Source: Rhizobium rosettiformans W3 (lineage in GTDB: Bacteria > Pseudomonadota > Alphaproteobacteria > Rhizobiales > Rhizobiaceae). From it: 64,000 nt of DNA. The notes beneath the pieces are model-generated. The model was not told where the DNA came from. It did no database searches and was given only the letters and a program-made list of their open reading frames with translations. Position 1 is the stretch's first letter. Each line of letters begins with the position of its first letter. The translations under genes and the position numbers were made by a program. This document shows, one piece after another, positions 26,200 to 33,106 of this stretch. The stretch spans positions 1-64,000 of the forward strand of contig NZ_STGU01000017.1 in the NCBI RefSeq assembly GCF_004912135.1, given 5' to 3'.

Positions 26200-26346
26200 T
26201 GCAGGAGCCGGGCACCCAAGCAACGGCTTCGCCGTCCTCCACGCTGTTGCGGCCGTTCCGGTGCATGGGCGCACCATCGGCCCCTGACTTCAGACCTCCG
26301 TGACGGACCGCGAAAGACGCGGTTCTGAGAAATGGAGAAGGAAGTC

Positions 26347-27270
26347 ATGGGCAGGAAAACGGATAACGATCGCATCGACATCTATACGAGGATCACCGAA
26401 CGGATCGTAGAGGATCTCGAACAGGGCGTGCGCCCCTGGATGAAACCATGGAGCGCCGCCAACACGCATAGTCGCATCAGCCGGCCGGTGCGCCACAATG
26501 GCCTCCCCTATTCCGGCATGAATGTGCTGCTCCTGTGGTCAGAGCAGGTATCGCGCGGTTTCTCCTCCTCGATGTGGATGACCTTCAAACAGGCCCTCGA
26601 ACTGGGCGGGGCCGTGCGGAAAGGCGAAACGGGCTCGACGGTTGTCTTCGCCAGCCGGTTCACCAAGTCGGTGGCCGACGGAAACGGCAATGATGTCGAT
26701 CGGGAAATCCCGTTCCTGAAGGCGTATTCTGTGTTCAATATCGAGCAAATCGATGGTTTGCCCGACACCTATCATGCCCCGCCGGCCAAGGTCCGGGATC
26801 CTGTCGAGCGAATAGCGCGCGCCGATCTCTTCTTCCGCAACACCGGCGCCGTGATCCGGCACGGCGGCAACCAGGCCTATTATTCGCCGATCAAGGACGT
26901 TATCCAGATGCCGCCCTTCGAAGCGTTTCGCGATGCTGCTGGGCACGCGGCCGTCCTCAGCCATGAGCTGACCCATTGGACAGCGGCGGCGCATCGCGTC
27001 GGACGTGATCTCTCGCGCTATACCAAGGACCGGACGGACCGTGCCCGCGAAGAGCTCATTGCCGAGCTTGGAAGTTGCTTCCTTTGCGCCGATCTCGGCA
27101 TTGCGCCAGAGCTCGAGCCGCGGCCCGATCACGCGTCCTACCTGCAGTCCTGGCTATCGGTGCTGGCCAACGACAAGCGAGTGATCTTCCAGGCGGCAGC
27201 CCATGCGCAGCGCGCGGTGAGTTTCCTGCATTCCCTACAGCCGGAATCGGAGGTGAAGGCTGCGGCCTGA
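26347..27270 (+). CDS. ArdC-like antirestriction protein (ssDNA-binding N-domain plus zincin metallopeptidase)
   Basis: Starting at the ATG with the AGAAGGA ribosome site (26347) the product is 307 residues; an ATG at 26332 would add five. The N-terminal domain 'YTRITERIVEDLEQGVRPWMKPW' and 'NGLPYSGMNVLLLW' is the ArdC/DUF1738 ssDNA-binding fold. The C-terminal domain has the zinc motif HELTH (H206, E207, H210), followed by the 'ELIAELGSCFLCADLGI' helix that supplies the third ligand. ArdC proteins protect incoming single-stranded plasmid DNA against restriction enzymes. The gene lies about 9 kb from oriT on the predicted leading side, as expected for that job. Confidence 0.88.
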   Translation: MGRKTDNDRIDIYTRITERIVEDLEQGVRPWMKPWSAANTHSRISRPVRHNGLPYSGMNVLLLWSEQVSRGFSSSMWMTFKQALELGGAVRKGETGSTVVFASRFTKSVADGNGNDVDREIPFLKAYSVFNIEQIDGLPDTYHAPPAKVRDPVERIARADLFFRNTGAVIRHGGNQAYYSPIKDVIQMPPFEAFRDAAGHAAVLSHELTHWTAAAHRVGRDLSRYTKDRTDRAREELIAELGSCFLCADLGIAPELEPRPDHASYLQSWLSVLANDKRVIFQAAAHAQRAVSFLHSLQPESEVKAAA

Positions 27271-27273
27271 CGC

Positions 27274-27447
27274 TCAGGCGCGGTCGTCACCGCCTGTGGC
27301 GACCGCGTGCTCCTCATCACGTTCGTCCTTGAGACCTTGTGCGATGTCACCGCCCAGCCTTCCCCAGATTGACGGTTTTTGAGCGTCGAGTTTGGGTTTG
27401 CGGGATGGCTTGCGCTCAATGATGAACGGCTTTGTCTGCTGGCGCAT
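27274..27447 (-). CDS. Small basic plasmid protein
   Basis: A near-perfect ribosome site TGGAGG lies 4-5 nt before the minus-strand ATG at 27447. The 57-residue product begins 'MRQQTKPFIIERKPSRKPK' and contains 'QKPSIWGRLGGDI', a pattern I recognise from short proteins on other rhizobial plasmids and genomes. No function is known. It ends 3 bp from the end of the convergent ArdC-like gene. Confidence 0.65.
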   Translation of the reverse strand: MRQQTKPFIIERKPSRKPKLDAQKPSIWGRLGGDIAQGLKDERDEEHAVATGGDDRA

Positions 27448-27901
27448 TGATCCTCCAGGCTGCGATTCGCGAGTGCAACGATATCGCACAGTGTAAGCTG
27501 GGCAAGCGGGTCTACCATGTGAGGGCTTCCAGTCCCCGACTGAAACAAGCAACGACGGCAGAAGTGGGGGATGGCGCAAGAACATTAGTGCCCGGGCGAG
27601 TGCGTCGGAACACCATTGCCATATCCCTCACGTCAGAGTTTTCAGGCAGCCCATCTGCGGGCTCGATGAGGCATGTCTGACCGGAGTCCGGCTGCGCCTC
27701 GATCGTCTTCCCGCAACGACAAGGCTCAGATTTCTTACCCCGGAAGGCTGCGCCTTCCTCCTCTCCCGCTAACAAATCTGCGACTTGCCGCCCTCCATTT
27801 CACTACGGCCCTATTGGGTGCGGTCCGATCGTCTCCGGTCTTGTCGACTGCCATCGAGGCCGCGATGGGCGCGGCCCGAACACCAGAAAAGGAATACGAC
27901 A
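27448..27901 (+). other. Noncoding leader before the DUF736 gene
   Basis: No frame in this 454-bp gap combines a ribosome site with coding-like composition. It holds a perfect hairpin GGAAGGC-TGC-GCCTTCC at 27742-27758. It must contain the divergent promoters of the minus-strand 57-residue gene and the DUF736 gene. Confidence 0.45.
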
Positions 27902-28210
27902 ATGGCTACCATCGGCACTTTCACCTCCACCGAGAATGGCTTCACGGGCTCGATCCGTACACTCGCCCTCAACGTCAAGGCCCGCATCGCCCGGGTCGAA
28001 AACCCTTCCGAAAAGGGCCCGCAGTTCCGCGTCTATGCGGGTACCGTTGAGCTCGGCGCCGCTTGGCAGAAGACCTCCGGTGAGGGCCGCGACTACCTCT
28101 CGGTCAAGCTCGACGATCCGAGCTTCCCGGCTCCGATCTACGCGACGCTCGCAGAGGTCGAGGGCGAGGATGGCCTCCAGCTCATCTGGTCCCGCCCGAA
28201 CCGAGACTGA
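27902..28210 (+). CDS. DUF736 family protein
   Basis: The 102-residue protein is a clear DUF736 member: it opens '[20 protein letters not shown]', has '[16 protein letters not shown]' and '[31 protein letters not shown]' blocks, and ends '[10 protein letters not shown]'. The family is widespread on conjugative plasmids and integrative elements of alphaproteobacteria; its role is unknown. The ATG at 27902 follows AAAAGGAA. A longer frame from 27785 lies in noncoding leader. A hairpin and terminator follow. Confidence 0.9.
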   Translation: MATIGTFTSTENGFTGSIRTLALNVKARIARVENPSEKGPQFRVYAGTVELGAAWQKTSGEGRDYLSVKLDDPSFPAPIYATLAEVEGEDGLQLIWSRPNRD

Positions 28211-28222
28211 TCAGGATCACGA

Positions 28223-28243
28223 GGCTCCGCCATCGGCGGAGCC
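28223..28243 (+). repeat. Perfect hairpin after DUF736
   Basis: GGCTCCGCC-ATC-GGCGGAGCC is a perfect 9-bp stem with a 3-base loop, 12 bp after the DUF736 stop. It has no T run and may stabilise the mRNA 3' end ahead of the terminator at 28265. Confidence 0.6.
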
Positions 28244-28264
28244 CACTCTCCTGCCGGAGAAGTC

Positions 28265-28302
28265 AAAGCCGGATCTGGCATCGAGCCAGGCCCGGCTTTT
28301 TT
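28265..28302 (+). terminator. Intrinsic terminator after DUF736
   Basis: AAAGCCGG and CCGGCTTT enclose a second stem (CTGGC-ATCGA-GCCAG), and the structure runs into six T. It ends the DUF736 transcript. Confidence 0.85.
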
Positions 28303-28532
28303 GGTGGCATACTGTGAACGGAGAAGCTGCTCAGAATGCATGATTGTGCCAAGCGGCGACACCGGCCTCGAGGATGAGCGGTTCCCCCAATTTGCTCCAC
28401 CTGCCCTCAAGGGCAGCTTCCGCAAATCGGCTCCCCCACTCACCGGCTCTGCCGGTCGCGCATGCGATCCTTGACCCCGCCATCCCCTCTCGGACCCGCC
28501 TGTCATCTTTCACAAACGTCAAGGAGACGAAG

Positions 28533-28703
28533 ATGACCTACGAACTCGAAATCCAGATCGAAGAACTGCGGGTCGAGCTGCGCAACGCTGTTGATGGCGC
28601 CGAGCGTCGCCAGATCGAGGCCGAACTGGAATGCGCTCTGGCGGAGCTGATCGTCGCGGCTGCCGAGATGGAGGGCCTGGCTGAGGCAGAGCCGCCTTTC
28701 TGA
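28533..28703 (+). CDS. Very small helical protein
   Basis: The ATG at 28533 follows the ribosome site AAGGAGA and encodes 56 residues that are almost entirely a charged helix ('LEIQIEELRVELRNAVDGAE...IEAELECALAELIVAAAEM'), probably a short coiled coil. The same frame is open back to 28344 but that part contains two perfect hairpins (CTGCCC-TCAA-GGGCAG at 28401-28416 and ACCGGC-TCT-GCCGGT at 28442-28456) and is more likely leader. Function unknown. Confidence 0.6.
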   Translation: MTYELEIQIEELRVELRNAVDGAERRQIEAELECALAELIVAAAEMEGLAEAEPPF

Positions 28704-28762
28704 CGGCGGTGATCTCTACCAACCCCTCCACCGTGCGACCACGAATACATTATTTACACCAA

Positions 28763-28787
28763 TGCTGTATATGCTGTATAAACAGCA
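28763..28787 (+). promoter_or_regulatory. Probable operator of the toxin-antitoxin pair
   Basis: TGCTGTATA occurs twice head to tail (28763-28771, 28772-28780), and the second copy is the left arm of a perfect inverted repeat TGCTGT-ATAA-ACAGCA (28772-28787). It sits 40-64 bp before the antitoxin ATG. Phd-type antitoxins bind such short palindromes and repress their own operon. Confidence 0.65.
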
Positions 28788-28826
28788 CTGAGACCCTTTG
28801 ACCCTAATCGTATTGAGGCTGGCCAC

Positions 28827-29093
28827 ATGACAAGCAGGAACGGCTCCTACACGACAAGCGACCTTTCTCGGAAATCCGGAGATATCATCGCCGAGGCACT
28901 TCGACACCCTGTCACCATCACCCAACGCAACAAGCCGAGATTGGTGTTGCTGAACATAGACGATTACGAACGTCTTATGCGCCAGTCGGATCGTCGCTCT
29001 GTAGGCAGACTGGAGACAATGTCCGACGAGCTGTTTGCTGAATTTGAAGAGGCCGTCGATGGCTACGCCCAGTCTGATGAGACGAGTCGATGA
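28827..29093 (+). CDS. Phd/YefM-family antitoxin
   Basis: The 88-residue protein has the Phd/YefM fold signature: an N-terminal DNA-binding part ('TTSDLSRKSGDIIAEALRHPVTITQRNKPRLVLLNIDDYERLM') described here only by its conserved pieces 'SRKSGDII', 'PVTITQRNKPRLVL' and 'DDYERL', and a C-terminal acidic helix that would wrap the toxin. It overlaps the toxin start by ATGA, the usual coupling in type II toxin-antitoxin operons. It should repress the operon together with the toxin at the palindromic site upstream. Confidence 0.85.
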   Translation: MTSRNGSYTTSDLSRKSGDIIAEALRHPVTITQRNKPRLVLLNIDDYERLMRQSDRRSVGRLETMSDELFAEFEEAVDGYAQSDETSR

Positions 29094-29506
29094 GCGTATA
29101 TGACAAGGTCCAGACGGCTGCGGTAGTTCGATATCCATATCTGTGGAGCCATGAGGCAAACGAGGGAGAAACGGAAGGGCGCAAGAACCGTCCTGTGGCT
29201 GTCGGCGTGCGGATCGCGAGGTCGGGTGGCGATCTTGTCCTGTTTTTTCCGATCACGACAAAGATGCCCGACCGAAATCGTTTTGCCGTCGAGATCCCGA
29301 CCATCGAAAAGCGACGCGCGGGTCTTGATGCAGATCTTCCACTGTGGCTCATCCTGGATGAGTTCAACAGCGATATCATAGGCCGGTCATTCTATCTGGA
29401 GCCTGAGCCTCCGCTTGGTCACTTCAGCAAGGCATTCTTTTTGCCGCTTCTGCGCGAATTTATTGCCCGTCGAAAGTCCTTTGCGGAAGTTAGCCGATCG
29501 AGATAG
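29090..29506 (+). CDS. PemK/MazF-like toxin
   Basis: The 138-residue product resembles PemK/MazF-type toxins: the segment 'GRKNRPVAVGVRIA' near residues 28-41 matches the conserved RP(A/V)xV core strand, and 'LFFPITTK' corresponds to the following strand. The family cleaves mRNA. The protein is longer than classical MazF and its middle ('LPLWLILDEFNSDIIGRSFYLEP') resembles an atypical plasmid subgroup. Coupled to a Phd-type antitoxin, it probably maintains the plasmid by post-segregational killing. Fold assignment is moderately sure. Confidence 0.7.
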   Translation: MSVYDKVQTAAVVRYPYLWSHEANEGETEGRKNRPVAVGVRIARSGGDLVLFFPITTKMPDRNRFAVEIPTIEKRRAGLDADLPLWLILDEFNSDIIGRSFYLEPEPPLGHFSKAFFLPLLREFIARRKSFAEVSRSR

Positions 29507-29592
29507 CGGAGTGTGGACAGCAGGGTCTCCGTTCGAGAAGACCAAGGTCCGCCCTCACACTTTCTTTTGCCAGCGGCAGTATCGTCGAGAGT

Positions 29593-29925
29593 TTATTGCG
29601 AGCTGACACAGCCTATTGCCCGATATCCCCGGCGGCGTTTTTGCCTCAGGAGTTCAAGGAAGAGGTCAACAGCGGCCTGTTCCTTTTCGAACTGATGAGT
29701 TTTCATCTGACCGTTCGTCCCAATCCGTCCCCATCGCCGCGTCAGGCATGCCTCCCCAAACAGGTTCGGCTCGATCGACATCGCGTAAAAGCGGGCCATT
29801 TTTTTCTTGGCGTCCGTCCTCTCTACATAGAGCTTATATGGCTGACTGATCATGCCGGCATGATCGTGTTTGTTCAAATCGAGGTCCAACGAGAGTTTTG
29901 AATCGCTCGGGCGTGATCGATTCAT
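29593..29925 (-). CDS. WGR-domain protein
   Basis: The product is essentially one WGR domain: 'YKLYVERTDAKKKMARFYAMSI' leads to the hallmark 'RRWGRIGTNGQ', then 'HQFEKEQAAVDLFLELLRQKRRRGY'. WGR domains bind nucleic acids and occur in PARPs and in small alphaproteobacterial proteins. The start is uncertain: ATG 29925 gives 110 residues, ATG 29853 gives 86, and neither has a strong ribosome site. The gene stands alone, convergent with the toxin gene. A role in DNA-end or nick binding is only inference. Confidence 0.75.
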   Translation of the reverse strand: MNRSRPSDSKLSLDLDLNKHDHAGMISQPYKLYVERTDAKKKMARFYAMSIEPNLFGEACLTRRWGRIGTNGQMKTHQFEKEQAAVDLFLELLRQKRRRGYRAIGCVSSQ

Positions 29926-30144
29926 TTTCGTGATCTGGCGATGCAGTCGTGTTTGGGTTGTCCGCCTTCGGCATGCGGCTTTGGGGCCGGCACCAGACGG
30001 TCCGGTTCTGAATACCAAACCGAATCAAGCTGCAGTTCGAGTCCGATAGTGCCTGCAGCCACATCGAGCGGGCCACTCACTTCTCAAGGCTGGCGTGCTC
30101 ACCTGCGCCAGCCCGTTTTAGCACTTGTTGAAGCAGCACCACAT

Positions 30145-31548
30145 TCACTGCACGCCTGCAAGGGTCCCGGCCATCCCGAGCACCGCGGTGCCGAGGAGGA
30201 CCGTCATGACCGACATTTTGAGGCGGAAGATCGCGATGATTGCCAGAAGTGTCAGTACGACTGAGGCCCAGTCGACTGAAGACAGCACGGGCACTTGTAT
30301 TGAGAGCAGCTCAGCTTGGAATGTCGCCACCTCCGAAAACAGGACATGCAGGCCGAACCAGATCGCAAGGTTGAGGATCACACCAACGACAGCGGCCGTT
30401 ATGGCTGCCATGCCGCCGGAGATAGCCACATTGCCGCGCAGCCGCTCAATGAACGGCGCGCCGAGAAATATCCAGAGAAAGCACGGAACAAAGGTCACCC
30501 AGGTCGCAAGGATAGCGCCCAACGTTGCTGCCTGTAACGGATCAAGCCCGCCTGCATCGCGATAAGCGCCAAGGAAACCGACGAACTGTAGCACCATGAT
30601 CAGCGGTCCCGGCGTCGTTTCCGCCATGCCGAGCCCGTCCAGCATCTCGCCGGGCCGTAGCCATTGGTAACTCTGCACCGCCTCCTGGGCCACATAGGCG
30701 AGGACCGCATAGGCACCGCCAAAGGTGACGACCGCCATCTTGCTGAAGAAGACGCCGATCTGCGTAAAGACGTTGTCGGGGCCGAGTGTGACATAAAGTA
30801 AGGCCACGGGCGCAAGCCAGAGCAGCAGAAGCACCACAGACACCCTCAGCGACCATTGGAGGTTGGGCCTCGCATGCGCGGGCATAGCCTCGCCGAGAGC
30901 AGAATCCGCGTCAGACAGGATTTTGCCTGCCGCCGCCTTGTGTCCGCCTGCAATCGAAAACCAACCGTGCCCGGTCTTTGCTCCGAGATAGCCAAGAATG
31001 CCCGCCGCAAGGATGATCACGGGAAACGGGACTTGGAATGCGAAGATTGCCAGGAAGGCCAGAGCGGCGATCAGCACCATGGCCGGGCTTTTCAATGCCC
31101 TTCCACCAATCCGGAAAACAGCCTGAAGAACGATCGCGAGGACGGCAGCCTTCAAGCCGAAGAACAGCCCCTCAACCACAGACACGTCGCCATAGAGGAC
31201 ATAGACGTAGCTGAGCGCAAGGATGGACAGAAAGCCGGGCAGGATGAAGAGTATCCCCGCCATAAGTCCGCCTGCCGTGCGGTGCATCAGCCAGCCGAGA
31301 TAGACGGCAAGCTGCTGCGCTTCAGGACCCGGAAGCAGCATGCAATAGTTCAAGGCATGCAGGAACCGGTTCTCGCCGACCCATTTCTTCTCGTCGACGA
31401 CAATCCGGTGCATGACCGCGATCTGGCCGGCGGGGCCACCAAAGCTCAAGGCTGCAACGCGCAGCCAGACCTTGAATGCCTCAATGAACGGAACACCGTG
31501 TTCTGCCGGCCTGCGCGATGGTTCTGCAGAAACAATCGTGTCCGACAT
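30145..31548 (-). CDS. chrA: Chromate transporter ChrA
   Basis: The 467-residue membrane protein has the two homologous halves of long-chain ChrA. The first carries 'VWLRVAALSFGGPAGQIAVMHR' and 'LPGPEAQQLAVYLGW', and the second repeats the pattern with 'FFSKMAVVTFGGAYAVLAYVAQEAV' and 'ETTPGPLIMVLQFVGF' (shown as motifs FGGPAGQ/LPGPEAQQ and FGGAYAV/TTPGPL). It exports chromate in exchange for protons, giving resistance. Start ATG 31548 lies 1 nt after the chrB stop. About 220 bp of noncoding DNA separate its 3' end from the WGR gene. Confidence 0.95.
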   Translation of the reverse strand: MSDTIVSAEPSRRPAEHGVPFIEAFKVWLRVAALSFGGPAGQIAVMHRIVVDEKKWVGENRFLHALNYCMLLPGPEAQQLAVYLGWLMHRTAGGLMAGILFILPGFLSILALSYVYVLYGDVSVVEGLFFGLKAAVLAIVLQAVFRIGGRALKSPAMVLIAALAFLAIFAFQVPFPVIILAAGILGYLGAKTGHGWFSIAGGHKAAAGKILSDADSALGEAMPAHARPNLQWSLRVSVVLLLLWLAPVALLYVTLGPDNVFTQIGVFFSKMAVVTFGGAYAVLAYVAQEAVQSYQWLRPGEMLDGLGMAETTPGPLIMVLQFVGFLGAYRDAGGLDPLQAATLGAILATWVTFVPCFLWIFLGAPFIERLRGNVAISGGMAAITAAVVGVILNLAIWFGLHVLFSEVATFQAELLSIQVPVLSSVDWASVVLTLLAIIAIFRLKMSVMTVLLGTAVLGMAGTLAGVQ

Positions 31549-31549
31549 C

Positions 31550-32368
31550 TCAGTTGCCTTTCTTTCCAGCAGGCCAGTCGTGTGTTTCGCCGGTTGCATC
31601 GCGGCACCAGCGATAGAATGCGTCGTAGAGCGTCATTCCGGCCTCGAGTTGTTGAAGGTCGTCGTTAAACATGCGCGACAGTCCGAGTGATGCGGCGAGC
31701 AGGCCCGCCACCTCGGGCGCAAGATCCGGCCGCGCCGTATCGGCACCACGGACGATCGTCGCCAGGTGGAGGAGCGGTGCCATCGCAAGTGCGAACTCCT
31801 CGATCATCACGTCGAAAGTGCAGAGCTCACCCCGGTGGCTCCAGAACACATCGTCGACATCGAATGGCGTTGCGCCAAACCGCTCTGCGACGGCGACCAC
31901 CTCGCCGGGCGCGACAAACAGAAAGACTGCACCGGGATCGATAAAGCGCCGGATCAGCCAGGGGCAGGCAATGCGATCGATCTTCGGCCGCGAGCGCGTC
32001 ACCCAGACCGTCCGGCCCTGAGCATCGCGCTTCGGCATCTGACTCGTCGGCATTAAAGGCAGAGCCGTGGCCTTCCAGGCCTCGAAACCGCCTTCAAGGA
32101 CTTCCGCAGCAGTTCCTCCCGTTCGCAAATAGGCGGCAACACCGTGGCTAAGCTTCTTGCCCTTCTGGCAGATGATCACAACCGGACCATTGATCTTCTC
32201 TCCCGCCCATGAGTCGACGTCTTCATGAGAACGGCGACGAGAGCCTGGAAGCAGCCGCGGATCGGCCTCAAAATCCTCGTCGGTGCGCACGTCAATAAGC
32301 ACCGGGGCGCTCGGCGTACCGATGAGGCGGCTTAATTTTTCAGGTGAAATTTCAAGAAATGACGGCAT
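31550..32368 (-). CDS. chrB: ChrB, rhodanese plus chromate-resistance regulator domain
   Basis: The 272-residue protein combines an N-terminal rhodanese domain ('LIDVRTDEDFEADPRLLPGS', active-site loop 'ICQKGKKLSHG' with Cys) and a C-terminal ChrB domain ('WVTRSRPKIDRIACPWLIRRFIDP', 'DVDDVFWSHRGELCTFDVMIEEF' in outline). ChrB senses chromate and controls or assists chrA. The ATG at 32368 has a strong GGAGGA ribosome site. The chrBA pair is a compact two-gene operon with 1-nt spacing and its own promoter in 32369-32806. Confidence 0.92.
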   Translation of the reverse strand: MPSFLEISPEKLSRLIGTPSAPVLIDVRTDEDFEADPRLLPGSRRRSHEDVDSWAGEKINGPVVIICQKGKKLSHGVAAYLRTGGTAAEVLEGGFEAWKATALPLMPTSQMPKRDAQGRTVWVTRSRPKIDRIACPWLIRRFIDPGAVFLFVAPGEVVAVAERFGATPFDVDDVFWSHRGELCTFDVMIEEFALAMAPLLHLATIVRGADTARPDLAPEVAGLLAASLGLSRMFNDDLQQLEAGMTLYDAFYRWCRDATGETHDWPAGKKGN

Positions 32369-32806
32369 GGCGCGTCCTCCGTTAGCCGGTTTGATGGACG
32401 CGATTCTTTGGCATGGCGCCTCGTGGGGCGATCGCGACCCCATAGCGACTGTTTAACGTGGTTTTGCAGACTGTCAATTCTCAGGCTGCCAACCGGAGGG
32501 GGCATTTCGCGCCTTTTTTGCATCTGGCACAGGTGGGAGTAACGTCGGCATTTGGGGCTGGGGCAGTCGCCGTGTACGTCTACTATAAAGGCGCAAAGCT
32601 GCCCCTTATCTTCCGCCAGCAATGTCCACTTAGGGCCGACAGTGGATCGCCGCAATCGGTGATGAGCACTATCGTCGGGCTTGGCGTACATGAGCACGGT
32701 CGTTGATCCCTTAAAGTCGGCCGTTGCCTCCCTAGATCGGTGTCTCACGCTTGTCGTTGCGCAACGCCCATGAAAAGAAGACGACGAACCATCACGGGAG
32801 ACGCAG
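32369..32806 (-). other. Intergenic region upstream of chrB
   Basis: This 438-bp gap holds the chrB promoter. Open frames on both strands (for example across 32332-32871 minus) have no ribosome site and arginine/serine-rich noncoding composition. No IS remnant was recognised. Confidence 0.45.
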
Positions 32807-33091
32807 ATGGAAGGCGCTATCCAGATTGATAACCGCGGGGACTTCGGTCTCTGGGCAATCGAGGTGGCCAAGTAGATTGTCGCAGATCAGGGGTATGAAC
32901 TTGCGCGTGCTGCTCGCGATGGCTCCGAGAACGACGTTCGCGTCGCTGGCAACGCTCTTGACCAATCAATCACTAACGCGATGATGGAGGTTTTCGACGA
33001 ACTGACCGAAGGGGTCGCCGACGAGTGGACGGCTTTTCGAAGCATGACGAGAATTCCCGAAATCACGCCCTGGCGGTCGTCGCTACGCTGA
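32807..33091 (+). pseudogene. Small gene interrupted by an in-frame amber codon
   Basis: A good ribosome site (GGGAG) precedes the ATG at 32807. The frame codes 22 residues ('MEGAIQIDNRGDFGLWAIEV..'), meets TAG at 32873-32875, then continues open with protein-like, acidic sequence ('IVADQGYELARAARDG', 'AMMEVFDELTEGVADEWTAF') to TGA at 33089-33091, 94 codons in all. Composition on both sides is alike, so it is best explained as one gene with a nonsense mutation. No family recognised. It ends 15 bp from the end of convergent traG. Confidence 0.55.
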
Positions 33092-33106
33092 TTTCTCCGA
33101 TGCTCT

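Noticed and set aside
30856..31668. 270-codon plus-strand open frame
   Set aside because: Antisense of chrA/chrB; composition and lack of a ribosome site mark it as noncoding.
32332..32871. 179-codon minus-strand open frame upstream of chrB
   Set aside because: It overlaps the chrB start in another frame, lacks a ribosome site and has Arg/Ser-rich noncoding composition; I see no homology.
2526..32875. Two genes interrupted by TAG (2526, 32873) suggested amber recoding
   Set aside because: Other confidently identified genes in the window end normally with TAG (for example the 1696-residue methylase-helicase), and only two frames would need read-through; nonsense mutations are simpler.
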